Positions 8,476-17,740 of a stretch of DNA of 64,000 nucleotides are shown here, piece by piece. A program made the position numbers and the translations under genes. Each line of letters begins with the position of its first letter. The first letter of the stretch is position 1. The DNA is from an uncultured Sulfitobacter sp. (GTDB lineage Bacteria > Pseudomonadota > Alphaproteobacteria > Rhodobacterales > Rhodobacteraceae), in the NCBI GenBank assembly GCA_947501805.1, contig CANMXJ010000002.1:434001-498000 (forward strand). Reading direction: 5' to 3'. Below the pieces are notes generated by a model, which was not told the DNA's origin, searched no databases, and saw only the letters and a list, made by a program, of their open reading frames with translations.

Positions 8476-9273
8476 ATGCCCCATCCTTCATTTGACGCCG
8501 AGGTGCGCCACGTTGCTCATTTGATGGCTGACGCTGCACGCCACGTGATCTTGCCCTATTTTCGCAGTGGTGCTTTGGGAACCGAGAACAAGCTGGCGGG
8601 GGATTATGATCCCGTCACGCTTGCGGATCGAGCTGCCGAACAGGCAATGCGCGAGATTTTGGGCGAAATGCGTCCCGATGATGCGATTTTGGGCGAGGAA
8701 TTTGGCAACAAGTCCGGCACATCCGGGCTGACCTGGGTGTTGGATCCAATTGACGGTACCCGTGGATTTGTCAGCGGTACCCCGACGTGGGGTGTTCTGA
8801 TTGCGGTGTCTGATGCCAATGGCCCGTTTTACGGAATCATTGACCAGCCCTATATCGGGGAACGCTTTGAAGGTGCACCCGATGGTGCCATGGTGCGCAA
8901 CCTTTCAGGCGAAAAAGCCCTTACCACCTTGGCACCACGTGATCTAAGCGAAGCAATTGTGTTCACGACATTCCCCGAAGTCGGGGAGGTTTCAGACGGG
9001 AAAGGGTTCCATGCCGTTGCATCCCAGGCCAAGCTGACGCGCTATGGGATGGATTGTTACGCCTATGCATTGTTGGCGGCGGGTCAGATTGATCTTGTGA
9101 TCGAAGCACAACTGCAACCCTATGACATTTGCGCACCGATCGCTGTGATACAGGCGGCAGGTGGTACAGTCACGGACTGGCGTGGCGGTCCGGCGCACAA
9201 AGGCGGGCGGGTGCTTGCCGCGGCCAACGCCGATATCCATGCCCGAGCCCTCGCAATCTTGCGGGATTATTGA
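8476..9273 (+). CDS. hisN: Histidinol-phosphatase, inositol monophosphatase family
   Basis: A 265-residue Mg-dependent phosphatase. IMPase marks are the Glu pair in LGEEFG, the metal motif WVLDPIDGTRGFVSG near residue 92, and YDICAPIAVIQAAGG near the C-terminus. Sequence flavour (ADRAAEQAMREIL, GTPTWGVLIAV) fits the HisN subgroup, which dephosphorylates L-histidinol phosphate in histidine synthesis; an inositol-1-phosphatase role is the alternative. It is near no other his genes, as is common for hisN. Confidence 0.85.
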   Translation: MPHPSFDAEVRHVAHLMADAARHVILPYFRSGALGTENKLAGDYDPVTLADRAAEQAMREILGEMRPDDAILGEEFGNKSGTSGLTWVLDPIDGTRGFVSGTPTWGVLIAVSDANGPFYGIIDQPYIGERFEGAPDGAMVRNLSGEKALTTLAPRDLSEAIVFTTFPEVGEVSDGKGFHAVASQAKLTRYGMDCYAYALLAAGQIDLVIEAQLQPYDICAPIAVIQAAGGTVTDWRGGPAHKGGRVLAAANADIHARALAILRDY

Positions 9274-9381
9274 CGGGGCGCAGCGCCAGCTTGTAGGATA
9301 AGACCGTTCAGGGTCTTGCCCGTTTTCCACCTGTTCGGACAATAAACGAGATGGGACATCAATTTAGTTGAGGTGCCCAAC

Positions 9382-10713
9382 ATGTCTGAAATCCTGATCC
9401 GAAATGCCGATATCATTGTCACGATGGATGATACGCGCCGCGAACTCGGCGGTGCGGATTTGCGCGTGTCCGGTGGCGTGATCACCGAAATCGGGCAAGG
9501 GCTGCGTAGCGAAGGGGAGGTGGTCGAGGCCAAAGGTTGTGTTGTTACGCCGGGCCTCGTGAACACGCATCATCATCTCTACCAAACCATGACACGTGCT
9601 GTGCCGGGAGGGCAGGATGCGCTCTTGTTTGGCTGGCTGAAAACGCTCTATCCGATCTGGGCGCGCATGACGCCGGAACACTTCCACGTCTCCGCGCAGA
9701 TCGGGTTGGCGGAACTGGCGCTGTCGGGGTGCACGCTGAGTACGGATCACCTTTATCTATACCCCAACGGGGCGCGGCTTGAGGATACAATCCACGCTGC
9801 CGCTGAATTGGGCATGCGGTTTCACCCTACACGCGGTGCGATGAGCATCGGCGAGAGTGATGGAGGGCTGCCGCCAGATGATCTGGTCGAGGACGAAGCG
9901 GCGATTCTGAAAGATTGCATCCGTCTGGTGGATGCGTTCCATGATGCAGGTGAAGGCGCAATGTGCCGTGTGGGGCTTGCACCTTGTTCGCCTTTTTCCG
10001 TGAGTACCGATTTGATGCGCGAAACTGCGTTGCTGGCGCGGGACAAAGGCGTGATGTTGCACACGCATCTGGCCGAGAATGAAGAAGATATCGCCTATAG
10101 CCTTGCTCATTTTGGCTGTCGTCCGGGGCAATATGCAGAAAGCCTCGGCTGGGTCGGAACGGACGTCTGGCATGCGCATTGTGTGAAACTGGACGCGGCT
10201 GAAATTGCGCTTTTTGCTGAAACCGGAACGGGCGTGGCGCATTGTCCTTGCTCAAACTGCCGTCTTGGCTCTGGCATCGCGCCGGTGCGTGCGATGCGGG
10301 ATGCCGGTGTGCGCGTTGGATTGGGTGTTGATGGGTCGGCCAGCAATGATGCAGGCAATCTGGTGGCGGAAGCGCGTATGGCGATGTTGTTGCAGCGGGT
10401 GTCACGCGGTGCAGATGCCATGTGCGCGCGCGAGGCGTTGGAAATTGCGACACGCGGTGGCGCGGATATGCTGGGTCGGCCCGATTGCGGGCGCTTGGCG
10501 GTTGGCAAACGCGCTGATATTGCGATTTGGGACGTCAGCGGGATTGAGACGGCAGGGTCATGGGATCCGGCCGCGCTGCTTTTGGCGGGGCCGACAACGG
10601 TGCGTGATCTGTTCGTCGAAGGGCGCCAAGTGGTGCGTGACGGGCAAGTTACCACACTTGATCTGGGGCGTAAGATCGAGCGTCAGAATGTGCTGGCGCG
10701 GGGTCTTGCCTGA
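9382..10713 (+). CDS. 8-oxoguanine deaminase-like amidohydrolase
   Basis: A 443-residue amidohydrolase that would hydrolytically remove the amino group from a purine such as 8-oxoguanine. Metal and active-site motifs appear in order: VNTHHHLYQTMTR at about residue 60, HTHLAENEED near 230, WHAHCVKLD near 265, and LGVDGSASNDAGN near 315. The combination with LFGWLKTLYPIW is typical of the 8-oxoguanine deaminase subgroup rather than of atrazine hydrolases. ATG 9382 has TTGAGG 7 bases upstream; GTG 9373 is possible. It ends one base before the end of the convergent guanine deaminase gene, a purine-catabolism pair. Confidence 0.85.
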   Translation: MSEILIRNADIIVTMDDTRRELGGADLRVSGGVITEIGQGLRSEGEVVEAKGCVVTPGLVNTHHHLYQTMTRAVPGGQDALLFGWLKTLYPIWARMTPEHFHVSAQIGLAELALSGCTLSTDHLYLYPNGARLEDTIHAAAELGMRFHPTRGAMSIGESDGGLPPDDLVEDEAAILKDCIRLVDAFHDAGEGAMCRVGLAPCSPFSVSTDLMRETALLARDKGVMLHTHLAENEEDIAYSLAHFGCRPGQYAESLGWVGTDVWHAHCVKLDAAEIALFAETGTGVAHCPCSNCRLGSGIAPVRAMRDAGVRVGLGVDGSASNDAGNLVAEARMAMLLQRVSRGADAMCAREALEIATRGGADMLGRPDCGRLAVGKRADIAIWDVSGIETAGSWDPAALLLAGPTTVRDLFVEGRQVVRDGQVTTLDLGRKIERQNVLARGLA

Positions 10714-12009
10714 TCAGACGTGTCTGACGCCAGCGATCCAAACATCCGCTACAGCGCGATCATCACCCATCATAATGGTGGCAAACAGGCTTTCCCAATG
10801 GTTCGTCGCTTGGGCTGCGCGTTGTTCAATTGCAGGTGTTGAAGCGAGGTTCAGAACGGTCAAGTCCGCCTCGTAACCATCTGAAACGCTTCCGATAACG
10901 TCATTCAGGCGCAAACTGCGGGCCGATCCGGCGGTGGCAAGCCAGATCAATTCGGCTGCATGTAAAGGCGTGCCGCGCAACTGGCCGATCTCATAGGCTG
11001 CTGCCATTGTGCGCAACATTGAAAAAGACGAACCGCCGCCGGTATCAGACGCCAAACCGATAGGGATGCGGCGGGCGCGCAGCCCCGCCATGTCGAACAA
11101 GCCAGAGCCGATAAAGGTGTTCGACGTCGGACAATGCACCAGCGCGGCACCCGTTTCGGCAATGCGGTCAACCTCGCGTTGCTCAAGGTGAATTGCATGG
11201 CCGTAAAGCGCACGTTCCCCGATTAGCCCGTGCTGCTCGTATGTGTCCAGATAGTCGCGCGTGTCGGGGCAAAGGTCACGCACCCACGCGATCTCGTCCG
11301 TTTGCTCGCTCAGGTGTGTTTGCATCAAACAACTTGGATGCTCCGCCCAAAGTGCGCCAAGGGCCGCGAGCTGATCCGGCGTCGAGGTCGGCGTGAAGCG
11401 CGGCGTGATGGCATAGCTTGCACGCCCATTGCCATGCCAGCGTTCAATGAGTGCTTTACTGTCGTCATAAGCTGATTGCGCCGTGTCGTGCAGACCCTCC
11501 GGCGCATTGCGGTCCATGCAGGTCTTGCCAGCAACAACGCGCTGGTTGCACATGGCGGCTGCGCGAAACAAGGCGTCCGCGCTATGCGGATGAGTGGTGC
11601 AATAGGATGCAACTGTTGTGGTGCCGTGGGCGATGGTTAAGTCAAGATAGCGTGCAGCGACTATATCTGCGTAGTCGGGATCGGACAGCCGCATTTCTTC
11701 GGGGAATGTATAATCGTTCAGCCAGTCAATCAGCCGCTTGCCCCATGACGCAATAATCGCGGTTTGCGGGTAATGCACATGGGCATCGACAAATCCGGGA
11801 CAGATCAAATGATCTGCGCCATATCGCACCCGATCCGCTTTTGGATAGGTGCGTGCCAGCGCATTTGCGGCACCAACCTGCACGATTCTGTCACCCTCCA
11901 GCAAAACGCCGCCTTCGGTGTCGATCCGCACGGCGTCTGCCCAAGGCATCAGCATCGGGTTTCCATCAAAACGAAGGACGGGGCCAGTCAGGAGGATCTG
12001 TTGTGTCAT
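10714..12009 (-). CDS. guaD: Guanine deaminase
   Basis: A 431-residue zinc amidohydrolase converting guanine to xanthine. Seen are GFVDAHVHYPQ (HxH metal pair, about residue 75), QTHLSEQTDE near 230, YGHAIHLEQRE near 265, and LASDTGGGSSFSM near 315 with the catalytic Asp; PTSNTFIGSG is the guanine deaminase signature. It converges with the 8-oxoguanine deaminase-like gene with no bases between the two stops. The start has a ribosome site AAGGAGAG. It is divergent from mgtE, with about 100 bases between starts. Confidence 0.93.
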   Translation of the reverse strand: MTQQILLTGPVLRFDGNPMLMPWADAVRIDTEGGVLLEGDRIVQVGAANALARTYPKADRVRYGADHLICPGFVDAHVHYPQTAIIASWGKRLIDWLNDYTFPEEMRLSDPDYADIVAARYLDLTIAHGTTTVASYCTTHPHSADALFRAAAMCNQRVVAGKTCMDRNAPEGLHDTAQSAYDDSKALIERWHGNGRASYAITPRFTPTSTPDQLAALGALWAEHPSCLMQTHLSEQTDEIAWVRDLCPDTRDYLDTYEQHGLIGERALYGHAIHLEQREVDRIAETGAALVHCPTSNTFIGSGLFDMAGLRARRIPIGLASDTGGGSSFSMLRTMAAAYEIGQLRGTPLHAAELIWLATAGSARSLRLNDVIGSVSDGYEADLTVLNLASTPAIEQRAAQATNHWESLFATIMMGDDRAVADVWIAGVRHV

Positions 12010-12033
12010 GATCTCTCCTTAGATTGAGACTGC

Positions 12034-12052
12034 CGCAGGAACAACTCCTGCG
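12034..12052. promoter_or_regulatory. Perfect 7-base hairpin between divergent guaD and mgtE
   Basis: CGCAGGA (12034-12040) and TCCTGCG (12046-12052) form a perfect inverted repeat around ACAAC. No T-run follows, so it is not a terminator. It could be an operator for guaD or a leader structure of mgtE. Function unproven. Confidence 0.3.
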
Positions 12053-12109
12053 CGCCATTGTATCGGGAAGAGGCCATGCCTATGGTCTGCAAAAACGGGG
12101 AGGTGCGAG

Positions 12110-13510
12110 ATGGTGGATCAGTTGGACGAAGCGGGCCAGACCCCGGAGGAAGACGAGGCACAGGCCTATCAGCTTGAGCCAAAAACAGTCTCCTCGATTC
12201 TCTATGCCGTGGAAATTGATGACCGTGAACGGTTGACCGAGTTGATGGAGCCGCTGCACGCGGCGGACATCGCCGACCTTCTCGAACAGATCAGCTCGTT
12301 TGAACGTAGTCGTTTGATCCGCCTGTACGACCGCGAATTTGACGGGGAAATCCTGTCCGAACTGGATGAAAGCATCCGCGAAGAAGTGATCGCGGTGCTG
12401 ACACCGCAAGTCCTGACACAAGCGGTGCGCGAACTTGACAGTGACGATGTCGTTGACCTGATCGAGGACCTTGAGGGCGATCAACAAGAAGCGATCCTTG
12501 GCGCACTCGAAGATGTGGACCGCGCCGCAGTTGAACAGGCGATGTCCTGGCCGGAGTATTCCGCAGGCCGTTTGATGCAGCGCGAGGTGGTCAAGGCACC
12601 GGAACACTGGACCGTGGGGCAGGCAATTGACCATCTGCGTGCCACGCCGGAGGATGATCTGCCGGACCAGTTCTATCACATCGTCATGGTGGATCCGCGT
12701 TTGCATCCGGTTGGCAATGTGACGCTTGGCAAACTCATGCGTTCCAAACGCGAGACGTTGCTGCGCGATATTCTCGAAGAAACCTTTCAGATTATTCCCG
12801 CCATGCGTGACGAGGGTGATGTGGCCTATGCGTTCAACCAGTATCACCTCATTTCCGCCCCCGTGGTAGATGATGAGGGGCGGTTGATTGGTGTGATTAC
12901 CATTGATGATGCCATGGCCGTGCTGGACGAAGAACACGAAGAAGACATCCTGCGTCTGGCGGGGGTCGGCGAGGGTTCCTTGTCGGACCGGGTGATCGAA
13001 ACGACTAAACAGCGCCTGCCATGGCTGGCGGTCAATCTGGTCACAGCGATTGCAGCCTCTATGGTGATATCGCAATTTGAGGCCGCGATCACGCAGATCG
13101 TTGCCTTGGCGGTTCTGATGCCGATTGTCGCATCGATGGGCGGCAATGCAGGCACGCAAAGCCTGACAGTTGCGGTGCGTGCGATTGCCACCAAAGACCT
13201 CACCGGATCAAACGTCTGGCGGGTGATCCGGCGGGAATGTCTGGTGGGACTGATCAACGGGCTGATCTTTGCAGTGGTGATGGGGATTGTTGGCCTTGTC
13301 TGGTTTGGATCACCTGCGCTTGGCTATGTGATCGCGGCGGCAATGGTGGTCAATATGGTGGTGGCGGGTCTGGCAGGGACTGGAATCCCGATTTTGCTGG
13401 AACGCATCGGCGTTGATCCCGCACTGGCATCGGGAGCTTTTGTAACAACGGTGACGGATGTTGTTGGCTTCTTTGCGTTTCTCGGCTTGGCCGCAGCGGT
13501 GTTGTTGTGA
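12110..13510 (+). CDS. mgtE: MgtE-type magnesium transporter
   Basis: A 466-residue inner-membrane Mg2+ channel. Domains in order: an acidic MgtE N domain of helical repeats (residues about 35-150, with LMEPLHAADIADLLEQ), a CBS pair (about 150-275, with YHLISAPVVDDEGRLIGVI), and five transmembrane helices from about 300. The pore signature PIVASMGGNAGTQSLTV is present near 340. Cytosolic Mg2+ binding to the N and CBS domains gates the family. A ribosome site GGGAGGTGCGAG precedes ATG. Its stop overlaps the GTG start of the next gene by 4 bases, so the two are translationally coupled. Confidence 0.95.
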   Translation: MVDQLDEAGQTPEEDEAQAYQLEPKTVSSILYAVEIDDRERLTELMEPLHAADIADLLEQISSFERSRLIRLYDREFDGEILSELDESIREEVIAVLTPQVLTQAVRELDSDDVVDLIEDLEGDQQEAILGALEDVDRAAVEQAMSWPEYSAGRLMQREVVKAPEHWTVGQAIDHLRATPEDDLPDQFYHIVMVDPRLHPVGNVTLGKLMRSKRETLLRDILEETFQIIPAMRDEGDVAYAFNQYHLISAPVVDDEGRLIGVITIDDAMAVLDEEHEEDILRLAGVGEGSLSDRVIETTKQRLPWLAVNLVTAIAASMVISQFEAAITQIVALAVLMPIVASMGGNAGTQSLTVAVRAIATKDLTGSNVWRVIRRECLVGLINGLIFAVVMGIVGLVWFGSPALGYVIAAAMVVNMVVAGLAGTGIPILLERIGVDPALASGAFVTTVTDVVGFFAFLGLAAAVLL

Positions 13511-14067
13511 ACGGCCTTGCCGCGATTAAGGCCTTAGCGCGCAAGGCTGCATTCGCGCGGCGCAAGCCCTTGTTTGAAAACGCCAATGCCGCACAGGCGG
13601 GGTATCTAAGCGAAGTCTTGGCAGGTTATCGCGGTGTGCCTTTGTCTGGTTTCATGCCGATCCGCACAGAGATTAATCCGGTGCCTGCCATGGCTGAAGC
13701 TGTGGCGCATGGGTCCGTTGGTGTGCCAGTGATCGAACACGCAGGCCAACCGCTTAAATTCGCCCGTTGGACGCCGGATACACAGATGGAGAAAGGGGCT
13801 TTCGGTGCCATGATCCCGCAAGACCCGACTTTCTTTGAGCCGGAAATTCTGATTGTTCCCTTGCTGGCTTTCAACCGTGCTGGCGGCAGGCTGGGTTACG
13901 GCGGGGGGTTTTACGATCGCACACTTGAGATGTTGCGCGCAAAACGCCCGACATTGGCAATCGGCTTTGCCTTTGCAGGGCAGGAACAGGATGATGTGCC
14001 ACTTGAGCCAACGGACCAGCCGCTCAACCTTATCGTGACCGAAGAGGGCGTGATCGAAGTCTCGTAA
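13507..14067 (+). CDS. 5-formyltetrahydrofolate cyclo-ligase
   Basis: A 186-residue enzyme that uses ATP to convert 5-formyl-THF to 5,10-methenyl-THF. The family core RLGYGGGFYDRTL, with substrate-contacting residues, is at about residue 120; an N-terminal basic helix (KALARKAAFARRKPLFEN) and a C-terminal PTDQPLNLIVTEEG also fit. It starts with GTG inside the mgtE stop region (4-base overlap), which is the only start that keeps the N-terminal helix. The association with mgtE is not functional in an obvious way. Confidence 0.92.
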   Translation: MNGLAAIKALARKAAFARRKPLFENANAAQAGYLSEVLAGYRGVPLSGFMPIRTEINPVPAMAEAVAHGSVGVPVIEHAGQPLKFARWTPDTQMEKGAFGAMIPQDPTFFEPEILIVPLLAFNRAGGRLGYGGGFYDRTLEMLRAKRPTLAIGFAFAGQEQDDVPLEPTDQPLNLIVTEEGVIEVS

Positions 14068-14131
14068 TACTGCGCCTGCTGGTGCAATTCCATACTTGCC
14101 TGTCCGCACATTGCAGCCTAGCTGTGACGCT

Positions 14132-14944
14132 ATGAAAATACTCTTTCTTGGCGATGTAATGGGGCGGGCCGGTCGGCGCGCGGTGAGCGAAAATCTGGCG
14201 CGTCTGCGCGAAGCGTGGAAGCTGGATTTTGTCGTGGTTAACGGCGAGAACGCAACCGGCGGCATGGGGCTTTCGGGCGCGCATGCCAAGGTGCTGCTTG
14301 AGGCAGGTGCCGATTGCCTGACGCTCGGGGATCACGCGTTTGACCAGAAAGACATGCTCAGCTTTATCGAGCAGGAACCGCGTATCGTTCGGCCCCTGAA
14401 TTTCTCCAAGAACGCGCCGGGCAAGGGTGCACGGCTGTTCACAGCCAAGAACGGGCGCAAGGTGCTGGTCTGTCAGGCTTTGGGTCAGGTGTTTATGAAA
14501 CGTCCCTTTGATGATCCGTTTTCGGCCCTTGATACGGTACTGAAAACACATCCATTGGGCGGCATGGCGTCAGCGATTATCGTTGATATCCACTGCGAGG
14601 CGACATCCGAGAAAATGGCAACGGGGCATTGGTGTGACGGGCGTGCCTCTCTGGTGGTTGGCACCCATACACATGTGCCAACCGCGGATGCGATGATTTT
14701 ACCGGGCGGCACCGGGTATCTGTCAGACGCGGGTATGTGCGGCGATTATAATTCTGTGATTGGCATGGAAAAAACCGAACCCCTGCGCCGGTTTATCACG
14801 GGTATGCCAAAAGACCGCTTTACCCCTGCGAACGGCGAAGCAACCCTGTCGGGCGTCTATATCGAAACCGACGACAAAACGGGCCGCGCCACACGCATTG
14901 CGCCGGTCCGAGAGGGCGGCTTGTTGCAAAACAGCGCCCCATGA
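14132..14944 (+). CDS. TIGR00282-family metallophosphoesterase (YmdB-like)
   Basis: A 270-residue dinuclear-metal phosphoesterase. Metal-site motifs appear in order: MKILFLGDVMGRAGR, VVNGENATGGMGL, LGDHAFDQKDM, VDIHCEATSEK and VGTHTHVPTADAMI. In Bacillus the YmdB homologue is a cyclic-nucleotide phosphodiesterase affecting RNA turnover and biofilm; substrate here is inferred. The start ATG 14132 gives the family N-terminus; the open frame begins at 14096. The 3' end overlaps the EamA transporter start by 4 bases. Confidence 0.9.
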   Translation: MKILFLGDVMGRAGRRAVSENLARLREAWKLDFVVVNGENATGGMGLSGAHAKVLLEAGADCLTLGDHAFDQKDMLSFIEQEPRIVRPLNFSKNAPGKGARLFTAKNGRKVLVCQALGQVFMKRPFDDPFSALDTVLKTHPLGGMASAIIVDIHCEATSEKMATGHWCDGRASLVVGTHTHVPTADAMILPGGTGYLSDAGMCGDYNSVIGMEKTEPLRRFITGMPKDRFTPANGEATLSGVYIETDDKTGRATRIAPVREGGLLQNSAP

Positions 14945-15858
14945 CAGGCCGCGAGGTTGCGTTCTTCACCTTGTGTCTGGTGCTGATGGGCGCTGGATGG
15001 GGTGCTACGCAGCCAATGACAAAGATTGCGGTTTCAACAGGGTACGGCCACTTTGGCCTGCTGTTTTGGCAGATGGTGATTGGTGCCGCGATTATGGCCC
15101 CGATCTGTGCGATCCGTCGCACATCATTGCCCATGAACATGCGCGCGCTGCGCCTTTATGCAATCCTCGCGATGATTGGTGCCGTGATTCCGAATACGAT
15201 TTCCTATCAGGCGGCGGTACATCTGCCGGCTGGCGTGATGTCGCTGTTACTGAGCCTCATTCCGATGTTTGCCTTTGTGATCGCGCTGGGAATCGGCAAT
15301 GAAAACTTTCGCTGGCGACGTATCATCGGTCTTGGCTTCGGGCTTGTGGGGGTCTTGATGATCATCGCCCCGTCGGTTGATCTGGGGCAGGAAATCTCAG
15401 TTGGGTGGGCCGCAATCTATCTGGTTACGGCGCTGTTTTATGCGTTTGAAGGCAATTACATCGCGAAATGGGGTACTGAAGGACTTGATCCATTCCAGGT
15501 CATGCTGGGTGCCTCTTTGGTGGGTGGTATCGTTGTCACACCAATGATGTTGGCATCAGGTCATTACATCGCGCCCGCTTTACCTATGCCACTGCCGCAA
15601 CTGGCCCTGTTGGGGGCTTGTGTGATTCACGTCTTTGTCTATGCCGCCTATGTCTGGCTGGCAGGGCGGGCAGGCGCGGTTTTTGCGGTTCAGGTGAGTT
15701 ACATGGTGACGGGTTTCGGCCTGATTTGGGCTTGGGTTATGCTGGGCGAGGGGTACTCCGCGACGATCTGGCTGGCGCTGGGCGCGATGTTTGTAGGGAT
15801 GTATCTGGTCCAGCCCCGTCCCAAGCTTGCGCCGCTCACCGTGATAGGCGAGAGTTGA
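14941..15858 (+). CDS. DMT superfamily (EamA) transporter
   Basis: A 305-residue membrane protein with about ten hydrophobic helices in two EamA halves (first half ending near residue 140, the second starting near SVGWAAIYLVTALFYA). A conserved proline-rich helix with PAGVMSLLLSLIPMF is typical. The substrate is unknown; family members export amino acids, nucleotides or drugs. Its ATG overlaps the stop of the phosphoesterase gene (ATGA), so the two are co-translated. Confidence 0.9.
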   Translation: MTGREVAFFTLCLVLMGAGWGATQPMTKIAVSTGYGHFGLLFWQMVIGAAIMAPICAIRRTSLPMNMRALRLYAILAMIGAVIPNTISYQAAVHLPAGVMSLLLSLIPMFAFVIALGIGNENFRWRRIIGLGFGLVGVLMIIAPSVDLGQEISVGWAAIYLVTALFYAFEGNYIAKWGTEGLDPFQVMLGASLVGGIVVTPMMLASGHYIAPALPMPLPQLALLGACVIHVFVYAAYVWLAGRAGAVFAVQVSYMVTGFGLIWAWVMLGEGYSATIWLALGAMFVGMYLVQPRPKLAPLTVIGES

Positions 15859-15893
15859 AAAAGCATGTTATCCCTCGCAATTAGGCTATCTTG

Positions 15894-17666
15894 ATGGAAT
15901 TTTTACGCCTTTCGGACACTGGCAGCGCGATCCTGTCGATCACTGTTGTCGTGGTCATGTTCATCATGTTCCTACGCGAGTATTTTCCAACAGAAGTGGT
16001 TGCCCTTGGCGGTGCTGCGACTTTGTTGGCGACTGGCGTGCTTCCTTATGAGGACGCACGTTTGGTGCTTTCCAATTCTGCACCCTGGACCATTGCTGCG
16101 ATGTTTATCGTTATGGGCGCGTTGGTGCGCACGGGGGCATTGGATGTGCTGACGCAACTGGCAGAAAGGTATGCGCGCACCAACCCCAAAACAGCAGTGG
16201 TTGGCGTGATCCTGTCGGTGATGGGCGCATCCGCGATTATGAACAACACGCCCGTGGTTGTGGTGATGATCCCCGTGGTGGTGCAATTAAGCAAAACACT
16301 AGGAACAAAAGCGTCCAAGTTGCTGATACCGCTGTCTTATGCGGCGATCATGGGGGGCTCTCTTACGTTAATCGGCACTTCGACAAACCTGTTGGTGGAT
16401 GGTGTTGCACGATCACAGGGGATGGCACCGTTTGGTATCTTCGAAATCCTGCCTATTGGTCTGGTCGTTTGCGCGTGGGGGCTGACCTATATGACGCTGT
16501 TCGGGCGCAAACTATTGCCGGACCGCGACAGCATGGCGACGATGCTGTCGGATCGCTCCAAGATGAAGTTCTTTTCCGAAGCCGTCATCCCGCCGGAAAG
16601 TAACCTGATCGGCCGTGAAGTATTGGACGTTAAGCTGTTCAAACGCGAAGGGGTGCGGCTTATCGACGTGATCCGCGGGGACCAATCCCTGCGTCGCAAT
16701 CTCAAAGGGGTTGCGTTGCAAATTGGTGATCGGGTGATCTTGCGCACGGAAATGACCGAATTGCTAAGCCTTCAAGCGACGAAGGATTTGAAACGGGTGG
16801 ACCAGCTGTCTGCGGTTGAAACCACCACAGTTGAAGTGCTGATCACGCCGGGATGCCGGATGGTCGGGCGCTCCCTTGGCTCCATGCGGTTGCGGCGGCG
16901 CTATGGTGTGTACCCTCTGGCAGTGCACCGGCGTAACCAGAACATCGGGTTGCAACTCGATGATCTGATTGTGAAAGTTGGCGATACGCTTCTGCTGGAA
17001 GGTGCTGCGGAAGACATTGCACGCCTTGCAGCTGACATGGATATGGTTGACGTGAGCCACCCTTCGGCGCGGGCCTACCGTCGCGGTCATGCCCCGATTG
17101 CGATTGCCGCGCTTATCGGGATTGTTGTTTTGGCTGCACTGAACGTCGCGCCCATTCTGTTGCTCGCCGTGATCGCTGTGGCACTGGTCCTGATCACTGG
17201 CTGCATTGATGCAGAGGAAGCATTCACCTTTGTTGACGGGCGTTTGCTGGCCCTGATTTTCTCCATGCTGGCGGTGGGGGCAGGTTTGCAGAACTCGGGT
17301 GCGATCACGTTGATGGTGGATGCCATTGCGCCGACATTGGGGTCGATGCCGTTGACCGTTGTCATCTTTAGCGTCTTCTTGCTAACCACAATTCTGACAG
17401 AGATTGTCTCCAACAATGCGGTGGCGGTGATCATGACGCCGATAGCCATCAGCCTTGCAGCCGCCCTTGGCATAGATGCGCGGCCCTTGGTTGTGGCGGT
17501 GATGATTGCGGCCTCTTGTGCCTTTGCCACTCCCATCGGATATCAGACCAATACGCTGGTTTACGGTCCCGGCGGGTACCGCTTCACCGACTTTATGAAG
17601 ATCGGTATCCCGTTGAATTTAAGTATGTCTTTGTTGGCAAGCGCAGTTATTCCGCTGATCTGGTGA
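15894..17666 (+). CDS. SLC13-family permease with paired TrkA-C domains
   Basis: A 590-residue transporter. Hydrophobic segments at residues 10-210 and 400-590 surround two soluble RCK-C (TrkA-C) domains, about 225-290 and 310-385 (each with a GD-V-L-EG or GDRVILRTE turn). Transmembrane motifs ASAIMNNTPVVVVMIP and LIGTSTNLLVDG, and their repeat LTEIVSNNAVAVIMTP and TPIGYQTNTLVYGPGGY, are characteristic. The family carries dicarboxylates, sulfate or related anions with Na+. Start taken at ATG 15894; TTG 15891 is possible. It is convergent with a second permease of identical length. Confidence 0.92.
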   Translation: MEFLRLSDTGSAILSITVVVVMFIMFLREYFPTEVVALGGAATLLATGVLPYEDARLVLSNSAPWTIAAMFIVMGALVRTGALDVLTQLAERYARTNPKTAVVGVILSVMGASAIMNNTPVVVVMIPVVVQLSKTLGTKASKLLIPLSYAAIMGGSLTLIGTSTNLLVDGVARSQGMAPFGIFEILPIGLVVCAWGLTYMTLFGRKLLPDRDSMATMLSDRSKMKFFSEAVIPPESNLIGREVLDVKLFKREGVRLIDVIRGDQSLRRNLKGVALQIGDRVILRTEMTELLSLQATKDLKRVDQLSAVETTTVEVLITPGCRMVGRSLGSMRLRRRYGVYPLAVHRRNQNIGLQLDDLIVKVGDTLLLEGAAEDIARLAADMDMVDVSHPSARAYRRGHAPIAIAALIGIVVLAALNVAPILLLAVIAVALVLITGCIDAEEAFTFVDGRLLALIFSMLAVGAGLQNSGAITLMVDAIAPTLGSMPLTVVIFSVFLLTTILTEIVSNNAVAVIMTPIAISLAAALGIDARPLVVAVMIAASCAFATPIGYQTNTLVYGPGGYRFTDFMKIGIPLNLSMSLLASAVIPLIW

Positions 17667-17704
17667 CCTAACGCCGACGGGCGGTGGGGGTCGTGGATGC
17701 GGAC

Positions 17705-17730
17705 GATATTTAAGGCCAAAAAGAGGAGAG
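17705..17730. repeat. Dispersed short element, copy 1
   Basis: The text GATATTTAAGGCCAAAAAGA lies between the two convergent SLC13 genes. A close relative occurs at 59256-59279 and a shorter one at 48371-48390. See the findings. Confidence 0.5.
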
Positions 17731-17740
17731 GCGTGGCGCG

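Noticed and set aside
12080-13159. Open frame of 359 residues antisense to mgtE
   Set aside because: It is the reverse shadow of the acidic and membrane parts of MgtE; no ribosome site and no family marks.
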